Of a DNA stretch of 8,760 bases, positions 1 through 6,419 are shown one piece after another. This stretch comes from Bacilli bacterium (GTDB lineage: Bacteria; Bacillota_I; Bacilli_A; RFN20; UBA1709). The notes beneath the pieces were generated by a model. The model had not been told where the DNA came from and made no database searches. It saw only the letters and a program-made list of their open reading frames with translations. Positions within the stretch are counted from its first letter, which is position 1, and every line of letters begins with the position of its first letter. The position numbers were made by a program, and so were the translations under genes. Location: NCBI GenBank assembly GCA_028694305.1, contig JAQUTO010000017.1, forward strand, positions 3,369-12,128, in the 5' to 3' direction.

Positions 1-502
1 AACGTGGTAATTCCAATTATGGCACAGCGATCTACAATAGTAGAAATTTTATATGTGGTTTAAACTCTATATGATGCAAAGATTGTCCGACATCTACAAT
101 AGTAGAAATTTTATATGTGGTTTAAACGACCTTTCCGGCGCTAATGGCTGGGGTTATCTACAATAGTAGAAATTTTATATGTGGTTTAAACCTACCTAAT
201 TTAACTTTTAGGCAGCCATCTACAATAGTAGAAATTTTATATGTGGTTTAAACTGAATAATAAGATTATCTTCAGTTCCAATCTACAATAGTAGAAATTT
301 TATATGTGGTTTAAACATAAGGATGTGGTTAAGTTCATTGGTATCTACAATAGTAGAAATTTTATATGTGGTTTAAACAGCGCTTACAACAAGTTAGGTG
401 GTAATCTACAATAGTAGAAATTTTATATGTGGTTTAAACAGATTGCTTTTAACCCACTTTCTTTTTATCTACAATAGTAGAAATTTTATATGTGGTTTAA
501 AC
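1..502 (-). CRISPR. Type V-A CRISPR array, 8 full repeats, truncated at the window edge
   Basis: Eight identical 36-bp repeats lie at 30-65, 92-127, 156-191, 218-253, 281-316, 343-378, 404-439 and 467-502. Bases 1-3 (AAC) match the end of a ninth repeat, so the array runs off the low edge. Spacers lie at 4-29, 66-91, 128-155, 192-217, 254-280, 317-342, 379-403 and 440-466, and are 25-28 bp long. On the minus strand the repeat starts GTTTAAACC and ends AATTTCTACTATTGTAGAT, the family's conserved 3' end that folds as UCUAC-UAUU-GUAGA just before the guide. Transcription is therefore minus, in the same direction as the cas genes, and the leader-proximal repeat is 467-502. In type V-A, Cas12a itself cuts the precursor upstream of each hairpin, without a tracrRNA. 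The absence of repeat decay at the visible end fits a leader-proximal, recently active part of the array. Confidence 0.99.
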
Positions 503-557
503 CCTTAATGTCAACAAAACGATAAATTCAGTCATATTTTGATGATTAAACTCACCA

Positions 558-596
558 TTTGTCTTTATTATAGACTAAAAAACATATTAAGACAAA
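558..596. repeat. 8-bp inverted repeat bracketing the leader promoter
   Basis: On the + strand, TTTGTCTT at 558-565 is the reverse complement of AAGACAAA at 589-596. One arm covers the -35 box and the other covers the predicted transcription start, with arm centres 31 bp apart. It could be a binding site for a dimeric regulator or a DNA-bending protein. In AT-rich DNA a chance occurrence is also possible. Confidence 0.45.
567..595 (-). promoter_or_regulatory. Pre-crRNA promoter in the leader
   Basis: Read on the minus strand, TTGTCT (595-590) and TATAAT (572-567) are separated by exactly 17 bp. The -10 box is a perfect match to the housekeeping sigma consensus and the -35 box matches at four of six positions. 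Transcription would start near 559-560, giving about 57 nt of leader RNA before the first repeat. The assignment rests on motif match and position only. Confidence 0.78.
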
Positions 597-605
597 GGTT
601 TTCAA

Positions 606-878
606 TTACAACACTATTATGTTCTCTTCTTCATGTTCCGCATATCCATATCTAGTTATTTTACATGTATTACTTAACATAAAGATATAAATGCTATCTT
701 CCTCTGAAAAACTAGAAGAATAGTTGTTTTTTATCTCCGTAATAATGTTGTCAAGAATATGCTCACTATTATCAATTTGGAAAACTGAATACTGAATCCG
801 GTGACCAAATTTCTTCAAATACCTAACAAATTTGCTTCTTTTCTTATTGTTCGATATATCGTAACTAATTAACATCAT
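606..878 (-). CDS. cas2: CRISPR-associated protein Cas2
   Basis: This 90-aa protein has the usual Cas2 length and ferredoxin-like layout. It opens with the beta-strand LISYDIS, whose Asp7 is the conserved Cas2 acidic residue, and continues with FGHRIQYSVFQI (residues about 24-35), the typical second-strand motif. Cas2 dimerises and bridges two Cas1 dimers in the spacer-integration complex. In that complex its role is structural, whatever nuclease activity it has. The gene overlaps the end of cas1 by 14 bp and begins with two consecutive ATG codons. GGAGGG at 892-887 sits 8 nt before the first ATG, which supports that start. It is the last cas gene before the leader. The C-terminal half (about residues 45-90) is not strongly conserved, but nothing suggests damage. 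Confidence 0.96.
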   Translation of the reverse strand: MMLISYDISNNKKRSKFVRYLKKFGHRIQYSVFQIDNSEHILDNIITEIKNNYSSSFSEEDSIYIFMLSNTCKITRYGYAEHEEENIIVL

Positions 879-1851
879 TCACTTTGCCCTCCGAAAAACT
901 ATAATTTGGAAATGAGTCAAAGGATCCTTGGCGCATGAAAGAACGATAATAAGCTTGAATAAAAGTAAATATCTGTTCTTTTTCATCAACGATTGCCTTT
1001 AAAAAGACCGAAACATATCTTTGACTATCCTTCCATTTTAGGACTAGACGATGATTATCAATCAAGAAATCTGTTGACTTGAATTGGTTTAACCCAAGTG
1101 CTCTTTTTATACATGAATCAATTATTACTCGAAATGGTTCAATTATATCGCAAGTTAACGACTTTCTCATATAGAACTGCGTATGAAGAACGCCACAATA
1201 AGTATCAAATCCAAAGATATTCAAAACAGCATCCAAGTATTCGAATAAAATCGTATATCCAATGTCTAACAAAGCGTTTATATAATCAGTTTTGATTCTA
1301 GGCCGTCTGCCTTGCCAAGATAAGAAATGAAACACTTGGCTAAAATAAATTCTAGAAACAGAGCCCTCTACACCCATTATTTCATAAATAGTTGTGCATT
1401 TTGAAACTTCTTTCTTATGTTTTGTTATTTGACTAATAATGTTTTTACATTCCTCATCTTTTTTTCTAATGTTTTTCAAATAATCCAATTGATTCTGAAT
1501 CTTATTGCTAATAAGTAGTTTTGCCACCTCAAGACCTTGATATTTATATTGAACCCTATGAAGTAACGTATTCGAATCTTTTCTTGAACCTATGACCTCA
1601 TAAAGTTTCATGTTTGCAGAATAAAGTGCAATGGCAAAACCAAATTTCCGAGCTCTTGAAATCAGACCAGTTGTAATAGTAGTGTCTCCAATAATAAAAA
1701 CAGCAAACAATTGATAACAAGTAGTTTGTAATTTTATATGTTCCTCGCTATCTCTTATAATTAGATTGTCATTTTGAAAAGATAGTTTATCACCTCTAAT
1801 AGGTGAATAAAGAACAATTTGCTTATGAATGAAGTCCAGCCGTGACATCAT
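865..1851 (-). CDS. cas1: CRISPR-associated integrase Cas1
   Basis: This 328-aa protein is a typical full-length Cas1. Cas1 is the metal-dependent integrase that, with Cas2, inserts new spacers at the leader-proximal repeat. The N-terminal beta-rich domain (about residues 1-85) is followed by the helical catalytic domain. The family's three metal ligands can be placed at Glu162 (in GVEGSVSR), His223 (in GVLHTQFYMR) and the Asp235/Glu238 pair (in SLTCDIIEPFR). The RRPR motif at 182-185 and the INALLDIGYTIL helix are also typical. The gene starts 4 bp after the cas4 stop. AGGAGG at 1865-1860 lies 8 nt before the first of two ATG codons, and it is formed by the last codons of cas4 (Leu-Gly-Gly). 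The 3' end overlaps cas2 by 14 bp. Together with Cas4 and Cas2 it should form the adaptation module, and no key residue is missing. Confidence 0.97.
   Translation of the reverse strand: MMSRLDFIHKQIVLYSPIRGDKLSFQNDNLIIRDSEEHIKLQTTCYQLFAVFIIGDTTITTGLISRARKFGFAIALYSANMKLYEVIGSRKDSNTLLHRVQYKYQGLEVAKLLISNKIQNQLDYLKNIRKKDEECKNIISQITKHKKEVSKCTTIYEIMGVEGSVSRIYFSQVFHFLSWQGRRPRIKTDYINALLDIGYTILFEYLDAVLNIFGFDTYCGVLHTQFYMRKSLTCDIIEPFRVIIDSCIKRALGLNQFKSTDFLIDNHRLVLKWKDSQRYVSVFLKAIVDEKEQIFTFIQAYYRSFMRQGSFDSFPNYSFSEGKVNDVN
887..892 (-). promoter_or_regulatory. Ribosome binding site of cas2
   Basis: GGAGGG lies inside the 3' end of cas1, 8 nt before the first of two adjacent ATG codons (878-876). It shows that the overlapping cas2 gene has its own ribosome site. 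Confidence 0.75.
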
Positions 1852-1855
1852 ATAA

Positions 1856-2416
1856 TTATCCTCCTAGTGCCTTGTCACACATTTCCGAATAAATGCATTG
1901 TTGGCATTTTGAACTATCCTGAGGGTAATAACTAGAGGGGTCAAATCGATTAATTCTATCTATAACAGCGCAGAATTTTTTGAACATTTCACTATCATCT
2001 TTTGGTAAACAAATATCATAATTCTTATTATCATCCAAACTATGTATAATAATTTTATCAACCTGATAGCCCATCTCAACTAATGAGAAGTATTGAGCAT
2101 ACACTTGATAGACATAACCATCATAGATTTTATTAACATGTTTTTTTCTTTCCATTAGTTTATGTGATCTCATATCATAAACATCAATTTTGCCAACTAT
2201 TCCATATTCTTCTGAACCAACATCAATGGACTGGAGAACATCCTTGCGTGTTGAATAATCAACCGAATCAATTTTATAGTGGGCAGATGTCCCCTCTAAC
2301 TGCTTTGGTCGTTGAAACAATACTTTCATTGATTCATCATATTGCCGGTGATAATAGATTGATAATGGGCAGAAAATGAAATCATTTAATTCGGAAATCT
2401 TTATTCTTTGTTCCAT
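1856..2416 (-). CDS. cas4: CRISPR-associated Cas4, RecB-like Fe-S nuclease
   Basis: This 186-aa protein has the length and motif order of Cas4, a PD-(D/E)XK exonuclease with a 4Fe-4S cluster. Cas4 trims pre-spacers and helps select those with a correct PAM before Cas1-Cas2 integrates them. Visible residues are Cys16 (in FIFCP), His46, Asp78 (in GKIDV), the Glu89/Lys91 pair (in LMERK), Gln104 (in YQVYAQ), and C-terminal Cys171, Cys174 and Cys180. With Cys16 those three cysteines give the four cluster ligands. The ATG start lies inside the last codons of cas12a (16-bp overlap). No strong ribosome site precedes it, so translation is probably coupled to cas12a. It directly precedes cas1, the usual V-A order. 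All active-site and cluster residues are present, so it looks functional. Confidence 0.96.
   Translation of the reverse strand: MEQRIKISELNDFIFCPLSIYYHRQYDESMKVLFQRPKQLEGTSAHYKIDSVDYSTRKDVLQSIDVGSEEYGIVGKIDVYDMRSHKLMERKKHVNKIYDGYVYQVYAQYFSLVEMGYQVDKIIIHSLDDNKNYDICLPKDDSEMFKKFCAVIDRINRFDPSSYYPQDSSKCQQCIYSEMCDKALGG
1860..1865 (-). promoter_or_regulatory. Ribosome binding site of cas1
   Basis: A perfect AGGAGG lies inside the last codons of cas4, 8 nt upstream of ATG 1851-1849 and 11 nt upstream of the second ATG. It favours the first ATG as the start of cas1. Confidence 0.8.
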
Positions 2417-5400
2417 TGTCGATTTTGCACCAATCTAAACCACTCCGAGTTGCTAATGCTTTCAATTTTTTCATCTTGCATATTTCTTGTTGAGTATAGA
2501 CCTTTTAGAGCAATATTATATGCGCCATTTGCATCGCCATTATTTGGAAGATTATGATTAGCCTTTCGAGAATCATAAAAATAATCCTGTGAATTTTTGA
2601 CCGGCGATAGAATATAATCATCTTGATCTAGTGAACCAGATGAAGTTTCATATCTTAAAGCTAACAAGATGTTGATAGCCCAAAATAATGTTTTATACTC
2701 TGAAGGCTCAAATGATATAAGAATCTGATTCTTTAAATCTTTCCCGTCGGATATATTTATGTGTTTACTCAATAATAAGCCTTTGAGGGTCTGAGTAATA
2801 TCAACTAACTCTCCTTTCATTGTTTGCTTGTTATAGTAGTATCTTTCTGCCCCATAACTACAAACAACCCAATCTGTCTTTGACATATCAATATTACCGA
2901 AGTCCTTGTAATCGAAACTAAGTTCAAAATAGCCCTCTTTTGGATTAAATCTAAAAGACTTAAACAAGTTAAAATCTTTTTTTGCCTTATCTAGGTTTTC
3001 ATATTTTAAATGAATTTTAGAAACAAAACCCGTTGTTGGGTCAATCTTTGAGGTATAGGCTGGATTCACATAAAGAATAACACCGTTTTGCGATTGCACT
3101 TTATCCAAAGTTTGGATAGGATATGTTAATTGATAACCTTTCAAAGCCCCTCCAACTTCATCTATTTTTTTATCCTTCAATACCAAGTAGTTTAATTTAC
3201 TGATCAAAGCCTTTTCAAAGTTTTGATATACTTGTTTTTCAAATCTAACTCTGCTTCTCTTAAATGAAATATTAAGATTTTCCATAACAATAATTGCATT
3301 GTACTTAAGCATAAGCAGAACTATCTTGTGAATCACTTGTGACAAGTAGCCACTCTTTGTATCTTTTATTTGATTAATTGTCTTCCAATTCTTTCTGGCT
3401 TCTTTTCTATCATTATCAATTGTGGTGAGAATCTGATTGTAATTAACACCCCAAGTAGTGCCATCCTTCTCTTCACGAAGAATATTAAAGGAGTTTTGTT
3501 CGAGGATGTTTCCTTTATTATCAATTACCGAATAATATAAGAGGTGTCTCTCGCCACGATCTATTCCTATATAATTGACTTTTTCATCACGAATTGCTTG
3601 ATTCACAATTGTATTGAATCCCACATAACTCTTACCGAATCCTCGTGTTTTATGGTTCAAAGTAATTGGGCAATGAAAAAGAGTTTTAGACATAGTATAT
3701 CTTCTATCCTTGATTAATGGAAAATTAAAAGTGCTTGTTATCTTATTGTTAATTATTTGCTTATTATTAATTGGTTGATCTTTAGGATGTGTTTCCTTAT
3801 ACTTAACCGAAGCTTTCCTATGATAAATTTGCGCGCCACCATTTAATTTATGCATTGCTTCCGCAGGTTGACCGGCAAGAGAGAGGTTGTAATCATCAAA
3901 CACTGCATTCCAATAAATAGTATGAATATTTGGCTTTCCCTTGCTAAACTCGGAATAATCTTTATTGTAAACTTGGAATAAAAGAATTTGATCTAATTCT
4001 GCCATTTTCAACAACTCATCAAAGTTTATAGAAATTTTTTTTAGATAATAGGAACTATTAATAGCATCTTCTGCAAACTCTTTGATATTATTATATGCAG
4101 AAGTATCTTTAAAGGAAAAAGTACATCCCTTATATAATTCATCTTTAGAAATGGCCAATTTGTAATAGTTTATTAATTTCCCAAGGTTTTTACGATATGT
4201 TTTCTCATTCAAACCCATCGCGTCGCAAACATCTTTTTTATAGGTTCCTTGATCATATATATCGAGAATGTCTTGAATTGGTAAATTGTATTGCTCCACT
4301 CTTGGCGCAATACTTATCCCCTTACTCCTAATGTAGCATCTTGGAAAGTTCTTTACATCTAGTTTTTGTTGAAAGTATTTATAATAAAATGCATCACCCT
4401 TGTTTTGAGCATTAAATAATTTTCCAAGTGAGACATCTGATATTTTGCATAAACATTTTGCAAAATAGTATAAGTTCCCTTTTTTGAAAAGAGCACAATC
4501 ATTGTTGTTGAAACTGCAACCCCAACTTACAAGCAAAGAACTGCAATCAAAGTATTGTCTAATCTTTTCTTTCTTATTGTCTTTAACTTGAGTAATATAG
4601 TTACGTACTCTATTATATAAGAAAAACACATCATTTAAATGAGAATACAATTCATCAAATTGAGTTCGAAAATCAACATCTTCATCTTTAAGTTCAATTT
4701 GCTTGTGATTTTCAACCAATAAAAGAGGTTTATAATGATGTATAATTTCAATCATGTGATCTAATAAAGTCTTTAGTTTAACTATTTTTTCTTCATCTTT
4801 TTTTACTACTCTTTCTTTTGGGGAAAGCATCTCTTGCAAGCAAATTGTCTTGCTTTCAAATATTGGAATACAATCTTCATACAGTGTTTTAATATGCGAA
4901 ATGTCATAATTGGCGAAATAAGAAATAAATGAAACTGGGGCTTTCTTTTCATCTAGTGACTGATTATACTTATCATAAAAAGTTTGTAATTCACCCAATG
5001 AAATGGTCTTTTTATACATATCTTGTTTCTTTTTTGTATATGTTATAGTGCTGGAATCAATCGAACTTTTAAAAACGGACCAATCTCCTGTTAATTCTTG
5101 AGACATAGATGACAAGGCTTTGGTAGTGATAAAAATATTTAGTTTGTTATCATCACATATGTATTCCTGACATAAGGATTGAATAGAGGATAAATCTGAT
5201 AGATACTTATTATACAAAGACTTAATTTCATTAAGCATTTCTTCATCATTGTTATAATCATTAATCAAATAGCCTTCTTTTTCACTTAATATTTGCTTAA
5301 ACAAAGGAAGAAAAAGTGGTAATTCTCTCGATTTTAAGTTTTTGGCTTGCCTATATTGATTTAACAGGCCGTTGAGACCAACTGTTTTTTGTTCTTTATC

Positions 5401-6186
5401 TCCTCCAATGATAGCATTATATTGATTAATATTTTGTTGAGTTAATAAGTCATTATAGTCCTCAGCCTTCATAATTGTCTTATTGTTAATATTCTCAAAG
5501 AGGTCTGGATACTTCTCTTTTATTGTGGCAAACAACAAACAGTTTTTGAAGTAAATAATCATATTATCTTCCACTACACGATGGGCAATAGAAGCAGAAT
5601 TTCCTTCAGCCTCAAATAGGTTGTCTCTCGCTTTTTTGTAAGAGTTAAAATACCCGACAAACCCAGACCCAAACAACGAGGAAACCTCAACGGCTTTATC
5701 GTATTCTTCTTTGGTTATGCTATGTTTGATCTCAAATTCATTTTTTAACCATTTATTTAGTGGTTTTTGGTCATTTCCAAATAGTTTTTGATATCCATCA
5801 AGTCCAAAATCACCTGATGATTGTTTGAAAGTCGCACTTAACTCTTTCATCATTTTAGTTTGCACTTTTACTAATTCCTTAGCATTATCATTTTTAGAGT
5901 CATCTTTATTACTCTGCGAATAAAGTAAAAATGCAGTCTTAAGGTCAGTTGGCAAAAATGTAAATGAAGACAAGACTTCATTGACAAAATCTCTATAATA
6001 GTTGTCTAACAATGCTTTTGCAGATAAATATTCGTCATATCTTCTTTGATCATCAACGAAAATTGATGAGTTTGAGTCAATATCAATTGCATCAATTACT
6101 TCTTTTGTCTTACCAATAGGTTTCAACTCAAACCTCAGCGTTTTTTGAATACTATATATTCCATACATATTGTCATAAATTGCCAT
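2401..6186 (-). CDS. cas12a: Cas12a (Cpf1), type V-A RNA-guided effector nuclease
   Basis: Cas12a processes its own crRNA and cuts dsDNA next to a T-rich PAM with a single RuvC site. Starting at ATG 6186 the protein has 1261 aa, within the normal family range. By homology it has an N-terminal WED segment (KTLRFELKPIGKT), REC lobe (about 25-530), WED/PI (about 530-720), WED-III with LIKDRRYT and FHCPIT, RuvC, Nuc and RuvC-III. The RuvC residues are Asp876 (GIDRGERHL), Glu969 (VMENLNISFKR) and Asp1218 (NNGDANGAYNIA). The Nuc arginine is Arg1178 (LALRYET). The bridge-helix region reads EKQVYQNFEKALISKLNYLV. The crRNA-processing residues correspond to His800, Lys809 and Lys826 (FnCas12a H843, K852, K869). 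An in-frame ATG 9 nt upstream (6195) directly abuts AGGAG, whereas ATG 6186 has AGGAG with 9-nt spacing, so 6186 is preferred. Oddly, the PAM-reading loop at 553-563 lacks the usual lysine. The 3' end overlaps cas4 by 16 bp. Confidence 0.99.
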   Translation of the reverse strand: MAIYDNMYGIYSIQKTLRFELKPIGKTKEVIDAIDIDSNSSIFVDDQRRYDEYLSAKALLDNYYRDFVNEVLSSFTFLPTDLKTAFLLYSQSNKDDSKNDNAKELVKVQTKMMKELSATFKQSSGDFGLDGYQKLFGNDQKPLNKWLKNEFEIKHSITKEEYDKAVEVSSLFGSGFVGYFNSYKKARDNLFEAEGNSASIAHRVVEDNMIIYFKNCLLFATIKEKYPDLFENINNKTIMKAEDYNDLLTQQNINQYNAIIGGDKEQKTVGLNGLLNQYRQAKNLKSRELPLFLPLFKQILSEKEGYLINDYNNDEEMLNEIKSLYNKYLSDLSSIQSLCQEYICDDNKLNIFITTKALSSMSQELTGDWSVFKSSIDSSTITYTKKKQDMYKKTISLGELQTFYDKYNQSLDEKKAPVSFISYFANYDISHIKTLYEDCIPIFESKTICLQEMLSPKERVVKKDEEKIVKLKTLLDHMIEIIHHYKPLLLVENHKQIELKDEDVDFRTQFDELYSHLNDVFFLYNRVRNYITQVKDNKKEKIRQYFDCSSLLVSWGCSFNNNDCALFKKGNLYYFAKCLCKISDVSLGKLFNAQNKGDAFYYKYFQQKLDVKNFPRCYIRSKGISIAPRVEQYNLPIQDILDIYDQGTYKKDVCDAMGLNEKTYRKNLGKLINYYKLAISKDELYKGCTFSFKDTSAYNNIKEFAEDAINSSYYLKKISINFDELLKMAELDQILLFQVYNKDYSEFSKGKPNIHTIYWNAVFDDYNLSLAGQPAEAMHKLNGGAQIYHRKASVKYKETHPKDQPINNKQIINNKITSTFNFPLIKDRRYTMSKTLFHCPITLNHKTRGFGKSYVGFNTIVNQAIRDEKVNYIGIDRGERHLLYYSVIDNKGNILEQNSFNILREEKDGTTWGVNYNQILTTIDNDRKEARKNWKTINQIKDTKSGYLSQVIHKIVLLMLKYNAIIVMENLNISFKRSRVRFEKQVYQNFEKALISKLNYLVLKDKKIDEVGGALKGYQLTYPIQTLDKVQSQNGVILYVNPAYTSKIDPTTGFVSKIHLKYENLDKAKKDFNLFKSFRFNPKEGYFELSFDYKDFGNIDMSKTDWVVCSYGAERYYYNKQTMKGELVDITQTLKGLLLSKHINISDGKDLKNQILISFEPSEYKTLFWAINILLALRYETSSGSLDQDDYILSPVKNSQDYFYDSRKANHNLPNNGDANGAYNIALKGLYSTRNMQDEKIESISNSEWFRLVQNRQWNKE

Positions 6187-6195
6187 TCCAATCAT

Positions 6196-6200
6196 CTCCT
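6196..6200 (-). promoter_or_regulatory. Ribosome binding site deciding the cas12a start
   Basis: AGGAG at 6200-6196 touches the upstream ATG (6195-6193) with no spacer but lies 9 nt before ATG 6186-6184. This argues for the shorter protein beginning MAIYDNMYG. Confidence 0.8.
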
Positions 6201-6261
6201 TTTATAGATTAGGCATTATGATAGTTTGTTATTCATCTAAATATCGATTCTTCTTACTTTA

Positions 6262-6290
6262 ATTATGCATCTATAAATCTTGCATAACAA
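6262..6290 (-). promoter_or_regulatory. Candidate promoter of the cas12a-cas4-cas1-cas2 operon
   Basis: On the minus strand TTGTTA (6290-6285) and CATAAT (6267-6262) are 17 bp apart, matching the housekeeping consensus at four and five of six positions. Transcription would start near 6255, leaving an untranslated leader of about 70 nt. It is the best candidate between the rimO terminator and cas12a. Its -35 box lies in one arm of a 9-bp inverted repeat, which suggests regulation. Confidence 0.55.
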
Positions 6291-6314
6291 GTCTAACATT
6301 GATAAAGACTTGTT
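6286..6314. repeat. Perfect 9-bp inverted repeat at the cas12a promoter
   Basis: On the + strand AACAAGTCT at 6286-6294 is the exact reverse complement of AGACTTGTT at 6306-6314, with 11 bp between arms and centres 20 bp apart (two helical turns). One arm overlaps the candidate -35 box. There is no T-tract after it, so it is not a terminator. It could be an operator for a dimeric repressor. Alternatively it could reflect a pseudo-guide and its target (see the degenerate repeat just upstream). Confidence 0.65.
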
Positions 6315-6317
6315 TAT

Positions 6318-6350
6318 AATCACAATAAGATATCGACAAATGGTTTTAAC
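6318..6350 (-). repeat. Degenerate CRISPR repeat upstream of cas12a
   Basis: Read on the minus strand, GTTAAAACCA (6350-6341) matches nine of the first ten bases of the array repeat (GTTTAAACCA). TCT and TATTGT followed by GAT (6330-6319) match its 3' part, and the length is 32-33 bp against 36. With small gaps about 24 of 36 positions agree, in the same orientation as the array. The two arms of the processing hairpin are eroded: only a weak AUAUC/GAUUAU pairing with a bulge remains. No good promoter is visible in front of it. The best candidate, TTGGTA with 17 bp to AGTTAT, is weak. Degenerate repeats upstream of cas genes are the hallmark of CreR-type regulatory RNAs. Chance similarity in AT-rich DNA cannot be excluded. 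Confidence 0.5.
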
Positions 6351-6392
6351 GAATAACTCTCTTTTTCATTAAATATACCAATTATTATGTCC

Positions 6393-6419
6393 AAAAAAAA
6401 GGACACAAGCCTGTGTCCT
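6393..6419 (-). terminator. Rho-independent terminator of trkH-rimO
   Basis: On the minus strand GGACACA (6418-6412), the loop GGCT and TGTGTCC (6407-6401) form a perfect 7-bp stem, extended by one A-T pair, and are followed by eight T residues (6400-6393). The stem begins within the rimO stop codon TAG (6420-6418). It separates the housekeeping transcript from the cas operon. On the + strand there is no T-tract, so it acts in one direction. Confidence 0.95.

Larger units (their letters stand above)
503..605 (-). promoter_or_regulatory. CRISPR leader
   Basis: This 103-bp AT-rich stretch lies between the cas2 stop codon and the first repeat in transcription direction. That is where a type V-A leader is expected, because new spacers are added at the repeat next to it. 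It contains a good promoter and an 8-bp inverted repeat around it (558-565 and 589-596). No gene and no rho-independent terminator for the cas operon are visible, so readthrough from cas2 into the array is also possible. Confidence 0.85.

Noticed and set aside
1..502. Self-targeting spacer against a gene in this window
   Set aside because: By eye none of the eight spacers matches any other part of the window on either strand. The rest of the genome cannot be tested here.
503..605. Terminator between cas2 and the array
   Set aside because: The only inverted repeat has a 23-nt loop and no following T-tract. It surrounds the promoter and does not look like a terminator.
1098..1295. Plus-strand open frames inside cas1, cas4, rimO and trkH (for example 1098-1295, 2164-2379, 6785-7015, 7082-7264, 7679-7897, 8092-8286)
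   Set aside because: They are antisense to well-recognised genes, have no recognisable domains and are explained as shadows of the real frames.
6315..6340. Alternative cas12a promoter TTGTCG with TATAAA downstream
   Set aside because: The spacing is only 15 bp and the -10 box falls next to the degenerate repeat. The TTGTTA/CATAAT pair with 17 bp spacing fits better.
6196..6417. tracrRNA or scoutRNA gene in the intergenic region
   Set aside because: Type V-A needs no second RNA. The only repeat-like segment is in the same orientation as the array, not an antirepeat that could pair with it.
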